A stretch of 64,000 bases of DNA, taken from an uncultured Eubacteriales bacterium (lineage in GTDB: Bacteria > Bacillota > Clostridia > Oscillospirales > Oscillospiraceae). Positions 1 to 7,564 of this stretch are shown here, in pieces (positions within the stretch are counted from its first letter, which is position 1; the number at the start of each line of letters is the position of its first letter). Made by a program: the position numbers and the translations under genes. The DNA is taken from the NCBI GenBank assembly GCA_900317905.1, contig ONIN01000006.1, positions 21,575 through 85,574 on the forward strand, read 5' to 3'. Under the pieces are notes generated by a model. That model was not told the origin of the DNA. It searched no databases and was given only the letters and a program-made list of their open reading frames with translations.

Positions 1-24
1 ATGAGGCCATGATGTACTATTTAT

Positions 25-60
25 AAAAAGATCGGATCTCTGATGAGATCCGATCTTTTT
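25..60. terminator. Bidirectional intrinsic terminator after lacI-type gene
   Basis: A perfect 16-bp inverted repeat (arms 25-40 and 45-60) starts with an A-run and ends with a T-run, so it can terminate transcripts on either strand. It abuts the stop codon of the minus-strand repressor gene. Confidence 0.85.
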
Positions 61-1048
61 ATTCTTTTGTGGTTCCTCCGGGGAGGTAGCTTATGGGGAG
101 ACAGACGTTGGTGGGTCTTGGCGCGTCCTCCGGCGGGTTTAAGAGAATTTCCACGGCGCTTTCGGCCATGTCCGCAATGGGCTGGACGATGGTGGAGCAG
201 AAGGGGCGGCGGCTGGCGTAGTGTACCATGCCGTCGTAGCCGATCACCTGTACATCCTCCGGGGCTTGAATGCCGCGGGAACGCAGATGGTCGAGTACCT
301 GCACCGCCAGACCGTCGGTATTGCAGAAGATCCCGTCGAATTGTAATTTGCCGTTTTCCGTGTGTGCATCCAGATAGCGGTAAAAAGCCTCCGGCGCTTC
401 CTCGTCCCGCAGGGACAGCATCGCATACTCCGCGCCGCAGTCCCGGCAGAAGCTCTCAAACCCGGCGCCGCGCTTGTCCGGCTCACCGTGTACGTCCGGC
501 CCGACCCGCACAAACAGCAGCTTCCTGCAGCCCAGAGACAGCAGCTTCTCCGCCGCCAGCTGGCCGCCGGCATAGTTGTCGGAGGAGACGCAGGGCACGC
601 TGGGACCCAGATGCCGGTCGATGGTCACGATGGGGATGGAGGCGTCCACCTCCAGATCCGCAGCATAGGTCAGGGCGATGACGCCGTCAGCCTTGTTCTG
701 CTGCACCAGATCGAAGCATTTCTGCTCCGCCTTGGGGTCGAAGTTCGTGATCATCAGCAGACTGCGGTAGCCCCGCCGCATGAGACAGGCGGTGATCTCG
801 TCCGTCAGGATCGCATAGAATGGGTGCTGCAGAGACGGCATCAGCAGGGCGACGCAGTTGGTCTTGTTCGTTTTGAGACTCCGGGCATAGGTGTTCACCT
901 GATAGCCCAGCCTTTCAATGGCCTCCTCCACCCGCCGGCGATAGTCCTCACCCACGGGCTTTCCGTTGATGACCTTGGAGACCGTGCCGAGGGAGACCCC
1001 TGCCTCCCGGGCAACATCTTTGATGGTGGGAGCTCCTGTGGAACTCAT
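59..1048 (-). CDS. LacI/GalR-family transcriptional repressor
   Basis: A 329-residue sugar-responsive repressor. Residues 7-30 form the LacI helix-turn-helix (TIKDVAREAGVSLGTVSKVI) followed by the hinge region. The rest is a periplasmic-binding-protein-like sensor domain (ALLMPSLQHPFYAIL, VIGYDG near the C-terminus). Length is normal for the family. It is transcribed divergently from the sugar ABC transporter/hydrolase operon. Two inverted copies of a LacI-type site (core AACGTT) lie in the shared intergenic region, so it most likely represses that operon and perhaps itself. The effector is unknown; a raffinose-family sugar or sucrose is inferred from the neighbours. The start is the ATG before SSTGAPTIKDV; its ribosome binding site is weak (GAGGA about 13 nt upstream). 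Confidence 0.93.
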   Translation of the reverse strand: MSSTGAPTIKDVAREAGVSLGTVSKVINGKPVGEDYRRRVEEAIERLGYQVNTYARSLKTNKTNCVALLMPSLQHPFYAILTDEITACLMRRGYRSLLMITNFDPKAEQKCFDLVQQNKADGVIALTYAADLEVDASIPIVTIDRHLGPSVPCVSSDNYAGGQLAAEKLLSLGCRKLLFVRVGPDVHGEPDKRGAGFESFCRDCGAEYAMLSLRDEEAPEAFYRYLDAHTENGKLQFDGIFCNTDGLAVQVLDHLRSRGIQAPEDVQVIGYDGMVHYASRRPFCSTIVQPIADMAESAVEILLNPPEDAPRPTNVCLPISYLPGGTTKE

Positions 1049-1137
1049 GGTGTTTCACATCCTCTTGAAATATAAGGGATCCGTAGATAATAAATAAATA
1101 TTATCATAACCATTCGGAAAAGAAAAGGGCTTTTCCG

Positions 1138-1148
1138 TGAAACGTTAT
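1138..1148. promoter_or_regulatory. LacI-type operator-like site O1
   Basis: TGAAACGTTAT contains the AACGTT core typical of LacI/GalR operators. It is the exact reverse complement of the site at 1288-1298. It lies 90 nt upstream of the repressor start codon, placed for autoregulation or looping. No footprint is available; the assignment rests on the sequence pair and position. Confidence 0.55.
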
Positions 1149-1243
1149 TTTTACGCCGCTTTATTTCATACAAATTTTCAAAGCATAAAATGTGAAAAAC
1201 GTACAAAATTATTCTTTGCCCGGGCAATTTGTTGCGCAATCTG

Positions 1244-1272
1244 TTGACACGGAAAGGGAAGTGTGTTAGTTT
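1244..1272 (+). promoter_or_regulatory. Putative promoter of the sugar uptake operon
   Basis: A perfect -35 TTGACA (1244-1249) is followed after 17 nt by a poor -10 (TAGTTT, 1267-1272). The operator-like site O2 sits just downstream, where bound repressor would block initiation. The 352-bp region between the two divergent genes holds this promoter and the two operators and nothing else recognisable. Confidence 0.5.
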
Positions 1273-1287
1273 TAACATCGTAGCCAT

Positions 1288-1298
1288 ATAACGTTTCA
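1288..1298. promoter_or_regulatory. LacI-type operator-like site O2
   Basis: ATAACGTTTCA is the exact reverse complement of O1 (1138-1148), about 150 bp away. It lies about 15 nt after the proposed -10 of the operon, a classical position for repression. Confidence 0.55.
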
Positions 1299-1400
1299 TG
1301 TGTCCATTATCAGGAAAATCGGGGAGGGAAGCCGGTCCATTCTGATTTGAACATAAAAGGGGCGTTATAGAAAATTTTCGGATTAGAAAGGACGAAAAAA

Positions 1401-2681
1401 ATGAAGAGAACTCTCGCAATTGTTCTGGCGCTCGTCATGGTTTTCGCTCTGGCAGCCTGCGGCAGCAGCGGCTCCTCCAGCAGCGGTTCCAGCGCGAGCA
1501 GCAGCGGTGACGGCACCGCCATCACCATCTTCAACTCCAAGATGGAAATCCAGAGCCAGATGGAAGAAATGGCTGAGGAGTATTCCGCGGCTAAGGGCGT
1601 TGACGTTGAGGTTTATTACTCCAACGACACCGTCGCGGCCCACATGTCCACCCGTTACGCCTCCAACGAGCCCTACACCATCGCCATGGTCGACGCCAAG
1701 GACATCTACTCCCTCGGCCCCGATCACGCCATCGATCTGAGCGATCAGGACTGGGTCAACGACACCACCCAGGCCATCTCCATCGACGGCAAGGTGCTTG
1801 GCTTCCCCGTCTGCGTTGAGGCCCGCGGCCTGCTGTACAACGGCGATGCCATCAAGGCTGCCACCGGCAAGGACTTTGATCCTGCCACCATCAAGACCAC
1901 CGCTGATCTGAAGGCCCTGATCGAAGAAATCGTCGCCGGCGGCAATGAGCTGCCTGTTGGCCTGCAGAAGGAAGACTGGTCTCTGGGCGCACACTACCTG
2001 GCTGAGGTCTATGAGCTGCAGCAGGATCCCGATGCCTTCATCGCCGGCATCAAGGACGGCTCCATCAAGCTGGCTGACGATCCCGTGTTCAACGCTCTGA
2101 TGGACACCTTTGATGTCCTGAAGGAGTACAACTACGCCAAGGACGCTCCCATCTCCGCGGAGCGTGAGGTCACCGAGATGAAGCTCGCCGAGGGCGACCT
2201 GTGCTTCAAGTTCGGCGGCAACTGGGACTGGTCCAACATGGTCGAGACCAACTACACCGAGAACCTGGGCATGATGCCTGTTCCCTCTGATCTGGGCGAC
2301 TACAACGAGATGCTCGTTGGCGGCGGCTCCAAGTACTTCTACATCGACAACAGCGTCTCCGCCGAGCAGCAGCAGGCTGCCAAGGACTTCCTGAACTGGC
2401 TGGTCTATGACGCCGACGGTCAGGACTTCCTGGTCAACAAGTGCGCTCTGGTTCCCGCGTTCAGCAACATCACTCTGCCTGTCAGCGATCCTCTGGGCGC
2501 TTCCGTCAAGGCCTTCGCCGATGCCGGCAAGCTGGTTGGCAACTACAACTACCTGCCCGACGATCACTACGCCAAGGTCGGCGCTTCCTTCCAGAAGTAT
2601 CTGGCCGGTCAGATTGACCGCGCCGGCTTCGCCGATGAGATCACCGCTTACTGGGCCACCGCTGAGGTTGGTGCTCACTAA
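1401..2681 (+). CDS. Sugar ABC transporter substrate-binding lipoprotein
   Basis: A 426-residue extracytoplasmic sugar-binding protein of the MsmE/MalE-like family 1 solute-binding type. Residues 1-20 are a lipoprotein signal (MKRTLAIVLALVMVFALAAC) with lipobox LAAC; Cys20 would be lipidated. A Ser/Gly-rich linker (residues 21-36) leads to the bilobed binding domain. The start has a good upstream GAAAGGA. It is the first gene of the operon and is followed by two hairpins and then the permeases. The intracellular alpha-galactosidase and sucrose enzymes downstream suggest a raffinose-family or sucrose ligand. That ligand is inference, since residues of the binding pocket cannot be read from sequence alone. 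Confidence 0.9.
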   Translation: MKRTLAIVLALVMVFALAACGSSGSSSSGSSASSSGDGTAITIFNSKMEIQSQMEEMAEEYSAAKGVDVEVYYSNDTVAAHMSTRYASNEPYTIAMVDAKDIYSLGPDHAIDLSDQDWVNDTTQAISIDGKVLGFPVCVEARGLLYNGDAIKAATGKDFDPATIKTTADLKALIEEIVAGGNELPVGLQKEDWSLGAHYLAEVYELQQDPDAFIAGIKDGSIKLADDPVFNALMDTFDVLKEYNYAKDAPISAEREVTEMKLAEGDLCFKFGGNWDWSNMVETNYTENLGMMPVPSDLGDYNEMLVGGGSKYFYIDNSVSAEQQQAAKDFLNWLVYDADGQDFLVNKCALVPAFSNITLPVSDPLGASVKAFADAGKLVGNYNYLPDDHYAKVGASFQKYLAGQIDRAGFADEITAYWATAEVGAH

Positions 2682-2694
2682 GTAACCTTTTTTC

Positions 2695-2760
2695 AAGGAG
2701 TCAAAATTGAATTTTGACTCCTTGATTCACTATGGAACGCTCGCGTCTTCGGACGCGAGC
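2695..2760 (+). promoter_or_regulatory. Two intercistronic hairpins between binding protein and permease genes
   Basis: The first stem-loop (2695-2723) has 14-bp complementary arms almost without a loop. The second (2739-2760) pairs GCTCGCGTC with GACGCGAGC around a TTCG-type loop. Neither has a strong T-run, so they look like mRNA-stabilising or partial-termination structures that keep binding-protein expression above that of the permeases, as is known for malE-like operons. Confidence 0.6.
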
Positions 2761-2875
2761 ATCCGGGTTTCTTCCGGGTTTAAGAGATTGGAGAATATCG
2801 GGAGAGAAACAGGCCGCTTGGAGCCTCCCGATCATCCCCCCCTGCGCAGCAAAGCGGCAGAATGGATGTTTCTAA

Positions 2876-3754
2876 ATGAAGCAAAATACCTTTTCGTATA
2901 AAGTCAAACAGTATCTGATGTTTGCCGGCCCCGGCACGATCCTGTTTCTGGCTGCGGTGGGTGTGCCGTTTATTTACGGTCTTTACCTGACCCTCACCAG
3001 CTGGGACGGTATCAGCGCCACCAAGGAGTTCGTGGCCTTCCAGAACTTCGGCGCCGCATTCAAGGATACTGCCTACTGGCAGGCCATGGGCCGCACGGTG
3101 ATTTACTCCGTATTTGCCGTGGTGCTCATCAACATCGTGGCCTTCGCGCTGGCCTATCTGGTCACCAGCGGCGTCAAGGGTCAGAACTTCTTCCGCGCCG
3201 GCTTCTTCGTGCCGAACCTGATCGGCGGCATCGTTCTGGGCTATGTGTGGAAGTTCGTGTTCAACCGTGCCTTCGTCGCCATCGCCGGCGCCATCTCCGG
3301 CGGCACCGCGCCATCCCTTTTGAGTACGCCCAACGGCGCCATGTTCTGCTTGATCCTGGTGTCCGTCTGGCAGTACGCGGGCTATATGATGCTGATTTAC
3401 GTTGCGGGCTTCATGAGCGTCTCCAAGGACGTGAAGGAAGCCGCCATGATCGACGGCTGCACCCCCAGCCAGGCCATGCGCAACGTCACCATCCCGCTGA
3501 TGCGCTCCAGCTTCGTGCAGTGCATCTTCCTGAGCATCACCCGCTGCTTCGTGGTTTACGACGTGAACCTGTCCCTGACCAACGGCGAGCCCTTCGGCTC
3601 CTCGGTCATGGCGGCCATGCACGTGTACAACCAGGCATTTACGTATAAGAATTACGGTCTGGGCCAGGCCGAGGCGCTGATCCTCTTCATCGTCTGCGCC
3701 ATTGTCGGCGTCACCCAGGTCATGGTCGGTAAGAAAGGGGAGGTGGAAGCATAA
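2876..3754 (+). CDS. Sugar ABC transporter permease, MalF/MsmF type
   Basis: A 292-residue inner-membrane permease with six predicted hydrophobic segments. The EAA cytoplasmic loop that docks the ATPase is visible near residue 190 (EAAMIDGCTPSQAMRNVTIP). It pairs with the MalG-type permease, whose ATG overlaps this stop codon by one base (TAATG), indicating translational coupling. The ATG is preceded only by a weak ribosome binding site, consistent with lower expression than the binding protein upstream. Substrate is inferred from the locus to be an alpha-galactoside or sucrose. Confidence 0.92.
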   Translation: MKQNTFSYKVKQYLMFAGPGTILFLAAVGVPFIYGLYLTLTSWDGISATKEFVAFQNFGAAFKDTAYWQAMGRTVIYSVFAVVLINIVAFALAYLVTSGVKGQNFFRAGFFVPNLIGGIVLGYVWKFVFNRAFVAIAGAISGGTAPSLLSTPNGAMFCLILVSVWQYAGYMMLIYVAGFMSVSKDVKEAAMIDGCTPSQAMRNVTIPLMRSSFVQCIFLSITRCFVVYDVNLSLTNGEPFGSSVMAAMHVYNQAFTYKNYGLGQAEALILFIVCAIVGVTQVMVGKKGEVEA

Positions 3755-4617
3755 TGACCGAGAACGAAAAAGCCGCGCGGCAGAAAAAGATCTCTCATGC
3801 GATCATGTGGATCGTGCTTCTGATCCTGTTTATCTGCTTTATCCTCCCGTTCATTCTGGTCGTCATCAACGTCTTCAAGACCAAGGCGGATATCACGATG
3901 AACCCCCTGGCCCTCATCGGCGCCCACGGGTTCACGTTCAAGAACTTCCCCGAGGCCATGAAGAAGATGAACTTCCTGACGGTGTTCGGAAATTCCTTCA
4001 TCATCACCCTCAGCGCCACGATCCTGACGATCGTCTTCTCTTCCATGATGGCCTTCGTCATCGTCCGCAACGGCAAGTGGAAGCTCTGCACCCTGATGTT
4101 CTCCCTGATGGTGGCCTCCATGGTCATCCCCTTCCAGGTGCTCATGGTTCCGCTGGTCTCCGTTTACGGCGGCCTGCTGGGCGTTCTGAACCACCGCATT
4201 ACCCTGATCCTGCTGCACGTAGGCTTCTCGGTATCCATGGCGGTGTTCATGTTCCATGGTGCGATCAAGACGAATATCCCGCTGGAGCTGGAAGAGGCTG
4301 CCACCATTGACGGCTGCAGCCGCTGGCAGACCTACTGGAAGATCGTCTTCCCGCTCTTGAAGCCCACCGTCGCCACCGTGGCCATCATCAACGCCATGGC
4401 CTACTGGAACGACTACCTGCTGCCCAGCCTGGTGCTGACCAAGAAGGAACTCTACACGATTCCCATTGCGACCCAGGCGTTCTACGGCACTTACTCGACG
4501 GACATCGGTCTCGTCATGGCGGCTCTGCTGCTGGCCATGCTGCCGATCCTGATCCTGTATGTGTTCCTGCAGCGCTATATCGTCGAAGGCGTTACCTCCG
4601 GCGCTGTCAAGGGCTAA
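3754..4617 (+). CDS. Sugar ABC transporter permease, MalG/MsmG type
   Basis: A 287-residue inner-membrane permease, second half of the transmembrane pore. Hydrophobic segments span the whole chain, and the EAA loop reads EEAATIDGCSRWQTYWKIVF near residue 178. The start overlaps the previous stop by one base. The ATPase for this importer is probably the MsmK-like protein encoded at 12031, since no other sugar-type ATPase lies in the operon. Confidence 0.92.
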   Translation: MTENEKAARQKKISHAIMWIVLLILFICFILPFILVVINVFKTKADITMNPLALIGAHGFTFKNFPEAMKKMNFLTVFGNSFIITLSATILTIVFSSMMAFVIVRNGKWKLCTLMFSLMVASMVIPFQVLMVPLVSVYGGLLGVLNHRITLILLHVGFSVSMAVFMFHGAIKTNIPLELEEAATIDGCSRWQTYWKIVFPLLKPTVATVAIINAMAYWNDYLLPSLVLTKKELYTIPIATQAFYGTYSTDIGLVMAALLLAMLPILILYVFLQRYIVEGVTSGAVKG

Positions 4618-4695
4618 GCTTTTTGACCGTTTCCTCTCTCCGCTCTTTTGGGCGGGGAGAGGATTCCCCCAAATAAACCCGAAAGGAGACCCGGC

Positions 4696-5319
4696 ATGCG
4701 GCAGATCTTTGATATGGACAATCCGTTCATGCGGACGCTGTCGATGGTTGCCGACCTCCTGATTTTGAATGTTCTCACGATGGTCTGTTCTCTTCTGGTG
4801 GTGACTGCTGGCCCGGCGCTGACGGCGCTGTATGACCGTACCCTCAGCATGGCCAGGATGGAGGACGCCTACATCATCAAACCCTTTTTCCGGGCGTTCA
4901 AGCTGAACCTGAAAAAGGGCCTGCTGCTGGGACTGCTGTTTCTGGTTCTGGCGGCGCTGCTGTATTTTGACTATTACGCGGCCAAGACCTTTGTGCCGGC
5001 CTTAAGCCCAGTGATCGCCGGCATCGGCGTGCTGGTCCTGGCGGTTTTGGAATATGCCTTCGCCCTTCTGGCGAGGTATGAAAACACCATCTGGGGCACG
5101 CTGAAAAACGCGGTGGCCCTGGCAATTGCCTATTTCCCGAGAACCCTCGCCATGGTGGTCTTTTCCCTGGCGCTGTGGCTGCTCTGCTGGCAGTATCTGA
5201 GCTGGGGCTCGCTGGTGCTGCTGATCTGCGGCGTTTCGCTGCCGGCGTTTGTGAACGCTCTGCTGCTGAACGGCGTGTTCAAAAAACTCGAAGCTGACGA
5301 TTCCAAACAGGAATCTTGA
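4696..5319 (+). CDS. DUF624 (YesL-like) membrane protein
   Basis: A 207-residue integral membrane protein of the DUF624/YesL family, which is commonly found inside carbohydrate ABC transporter operons in Firmicutes. The family signature is the N-terminal block around FDMDNPFMRTLSMVADLLIL and about five hydrophobic helices. The start at 4696 is chosen over upstream in-frame codons because GAAAGGAGAC sits at the right distance before it. The biochemical role is unknown; an accessory function in sugar uptake is inferred only from context. Confidence 0.82.
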   Translation: MRQIFDMDNPFMRTLSMVADLLILNVLTMVCSLLVVTAGPALTALYDRTLSMARMEDAYIIKPFFRAFKLNLKKGLLLGLLFLVLAALLYFDYYAAKTFVPALSPVIAGIGVLVLAVLEYAFALLARYENTIWGTLKNAVALAIAYFPRTLAMVVFSLALWLLCWQYLSWGSLVLLICGVSLPAFVNALLLNGVFKKLEADDSKQES

Positions 5320-5350
5320 TCATAGTTCTGCCGGAGGAGATTTCCGTTTT

Positions 5351-7564
5351 ATGAGCATATCCTACGATGCTGAAAGCCGTGTCTTCCGGCTGGAAACCCA
5401 AAATACGACGTATCAGATGCAGATCGGCCCCGTGGGGCACCTGCTGCATCTCTACTATGGCCGCCCGGTGCCGGACGCATTGGACTACCGGCTGCTGCCG
5501 CGGGACTGCGGCTTTTCCCCGAATCCCTACGATCTCCGGGAGCACCGGGGCTGGTCTCTGGACACCCTGCCTCAGGAGTACAGCAGCGCCGACAACGGCG
5601 ATTTCCGCTGTCCTTCCATCGATCTGCGCACCGCCTCCGGCTACCGGGGAACGGATCTGCGCTACGCGGAGCATGAGATTCAGAAAGGGAAGTACACCCT
5701 GGAAGGCCTGCCCGCCGCTTTTGACCGGGAGGGCGACTGCGAGACCCTTTCTGTCACCCTCAAAGACGAGGCTGCCGGGGTTGCCGTGGAGCTGCTCTAC
5801 GGCGTGTTCCCGAAGCAGGATGTGATCACCCGCGCGGCGCGCATCACCAACGGCGGGAGCGAATCCCTCCGGCTGACCCGGGCTGCCAGTGCATGCCTGG
5901 ATCTGCCCTTCGGCAGCTGGGAGCTGATGCACTTCCACGGCCGCCACTGCATGGAGCGGCAGCCGGAGCGCACGCCCCTGATCCACGGGGTGCAGACAAT
6001 CGCTTCCAATCGCGGCGCCTCCAGCCATCAGCACAATCCCTTCGTGATCCTCTGCGCGCCTGAGACGACTGAGGATACCGGAAGCTGCTTCGGCGTCATG
6101 CCGGTCTATTCCGGCGGTCACTTCACCGACGTGGAGCTGGATCAATCCGGCTCGGTGCGGCTGGTGACGGGCATTTCTGACGCGGGCTTTTCCTGGCGGC
6201 TTCTGCCGGGGGAGACCTTCACCACCCCGGAGGTGCTGTTTACCTACACCCACCAGGGTCTCACCCATCTGAGCCACACCTTCCACCGGTTTCTTCGCCA
6301 AAACCTCTGCCGGAGCAAGTTTGCCTCCGCCCCAAGGCCGGTACTGATCAACAGCTGGGAGGCTGCCTATTTCGATTTTGACGCGGATCTGATCCTCACC
6401 ATCGCCGAAGGAGCAAAGGATCTGGGAGCGGATCTGCTGGTGCTGGACGACGGCTGGTTCGGCCGCCGGAACCACGATAAAGCCGGTCTCGGCGACTGGT
6501 ATGTGAATGAGGAAAAGCTCCCCGGCGGGCTTAAGCCGCTGATCCGAAAGGTCAACGACCTGGGCTTGCAGTTCGGCCTCTGGGTGGAGCCGGAGATGGT
6601 GAACGAGGATTCCAACCTCTACCGCGCGCACCCGGACTGGGCGCTGCGGGTGCCGGGCCGCAAGCCCGCCGTGAGCCGGGATCAGCTGGTGCTGGATCTG
6701 TCCAGACCGGAGGTCACGGACTGGATCTATGAGACCATCGCCGCATTGCTGAGAGATCACCACATTCAATACATCAAATGGGACATGAACCGGCACCTGT
6801 CGGACGTGTTCAGCCGGGCCCTCCCCGCCGATCGGCAGGGGGAGACCGCCCACCGCTGGGTGCTGGGATTGTACAGCATCCTGGCGCGGCTGACTTCGGA
6901 ATTTCCCGATTTGCTTCTGGAGGGCTGCGCCGGCGGCGGGGGACGCTTTGATGCCGGCATGCTGGCCTACTGCCCGCAGATCTGGTGCAGCGACAACACC
7001 GACGCTTACAGCCGACTGGCCATCCAGCACGGCACCTCTTATGGCTATCCCGCCTCCTCGGTGGGGGCCCACGTTTCCGCCTCGCCCAACCATCAGACCG
7101 GCAGACGCACACCGCTGGGCAGCCGGGGGGCGGTCGCCATGGCAGGAATGCTGGGCTACGAACTGGATCCGGGAAAGCTCAGCGAGGAAGAACGCGAGGA
7201 GATCCGGCAGCAGATCCGGGATTACCGGGAGCTGGAGCCGCTGATCCGGCTGGGCGATCATTACCGGCTGGGAGAGAATGCCTGGATGTTCGTCTCGGAG
7301 AAGCGGGATCGGGCGCTGGTCACCGTCACGGTGCCGGCCCCGGAGGGGAACCCCCGACCGCTGCACCTTCGGCTCAAGGGACTGGATCCCGACGGTCGGT
7401 ATCAAATCAAGCGCATGACGTACTTCGGCTGTGAGCTGCAGCCGGAGCCGCTGCAAGGAACTTATTCCGGCGCTGCTCTGCTGTACGCGGGACTGACACT
7501 GCCGCAGCTGTTCGGGAATCTGCCCGGTGCGCAGCTGCTGCTGGAACAAACGGAGGCCTTATGA
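5351..7564 (+). CDS. GH36 alpha-galactosidase
   Basis: A 737-residue clan GH-D enzyme that removes terminal alpha-1,6-galactose from melibiose, raffinose or stachyose. An N-terminal beta-supersandwich (about 1-330) precedes the catalytic barrel. The nucleophile motif YIKWDMNR is near residue 475 and the acid/base motif CSDNTDAYSRL near residue 550; LVLDDGWFG marks the barrel entrance. Length matches bacterial GH36 group I. There is no signal peptide, so it acts on imported sugar. Its stop overlaps the next start by ATGA, showing translational coupling. Raffinose cleavage would yield galactose and sucrose, the latter feeding the next three enzymes. Confidence 0.93.
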   Translation: MSISYDAESRVFRLETQNTTYQMQIGPVGHLLHLYYGRPVPDALDYRLLPRDCGFSPNPYDLREHRGWSLDTLPQEYSSADNGDFRCPSIDLRTASGYRGTDLRYAEHEIQKGKYTLEGLPAAFDREGDCETLSVTLKDEAAGVAVELLYGVFPKQDVITRAARITNGGSESLRLTRAASACLDLPFGSWELMHFHGRHCMERQPERTPLIHGVQTIASNRGASSHQHNPFVILCAPETTEDTGSCFGVMPVYSGGHFTDVELDQSGSVRLVTGISDAGFSWRLLPGETFTTPEVLFTYTHQGLTHLSHTFHRFLRQNLCRSKFASAPRPVLINSWEAAYFDFDADLILTIAEGAKDLGADLLVLDDGWFGRRNHDKAGLGDWYVNEEKLPGGLKPLIRKVNDLGLQFGLWVEPEMVNEDSNLYRAHPDWALRVPGRKPAVSRDQLVLDLSRPEVTDWIYETIAALLRDHHIQYIKWDMNRHLSDVFSRALPADRQGETAHRWVLGLYSILARLTSEFPDLLLEGCAGGGGRFDAGMLAYCPQIWCSDNTDAYSRLAIQHGTSYGYPASSVGAHVSASPNHQTGRRTPLGSRGAVAMAGMLGYELDPGKLSEEEREEIRQQIRDYRELEPLIRLGDHYRLGENAWMFVSEKRDRALVTVTVPAPEGNPRPLHLRLKGLDPDGRYQIKRMTYFGCELQPEPLQGTYSGAALLYAGLTLPQLFGNLPGAQLLLEQTEAL

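Noticed and set aside
1138-1148. O1/O2 as CcpA cre sites
   Set aside because: The spacing around the central CG lacks a base relative to the cre consensus, and a cognate LacI-family gene is adjacent, so local operator is the better reading.
2707-2901. A 64-codon frame between the binding-protein and permease genes
   Set aside because: It runs through the two hairpins, has no ribosome binding site and overlaps the permease start in another frame.
5279-7549. A minus-strand 756-codon frame opposite the GH36 gene
   Set aside because: The plus strand carries catalytic GH36 motifs; the opposite frame has no recognisable domain or start.
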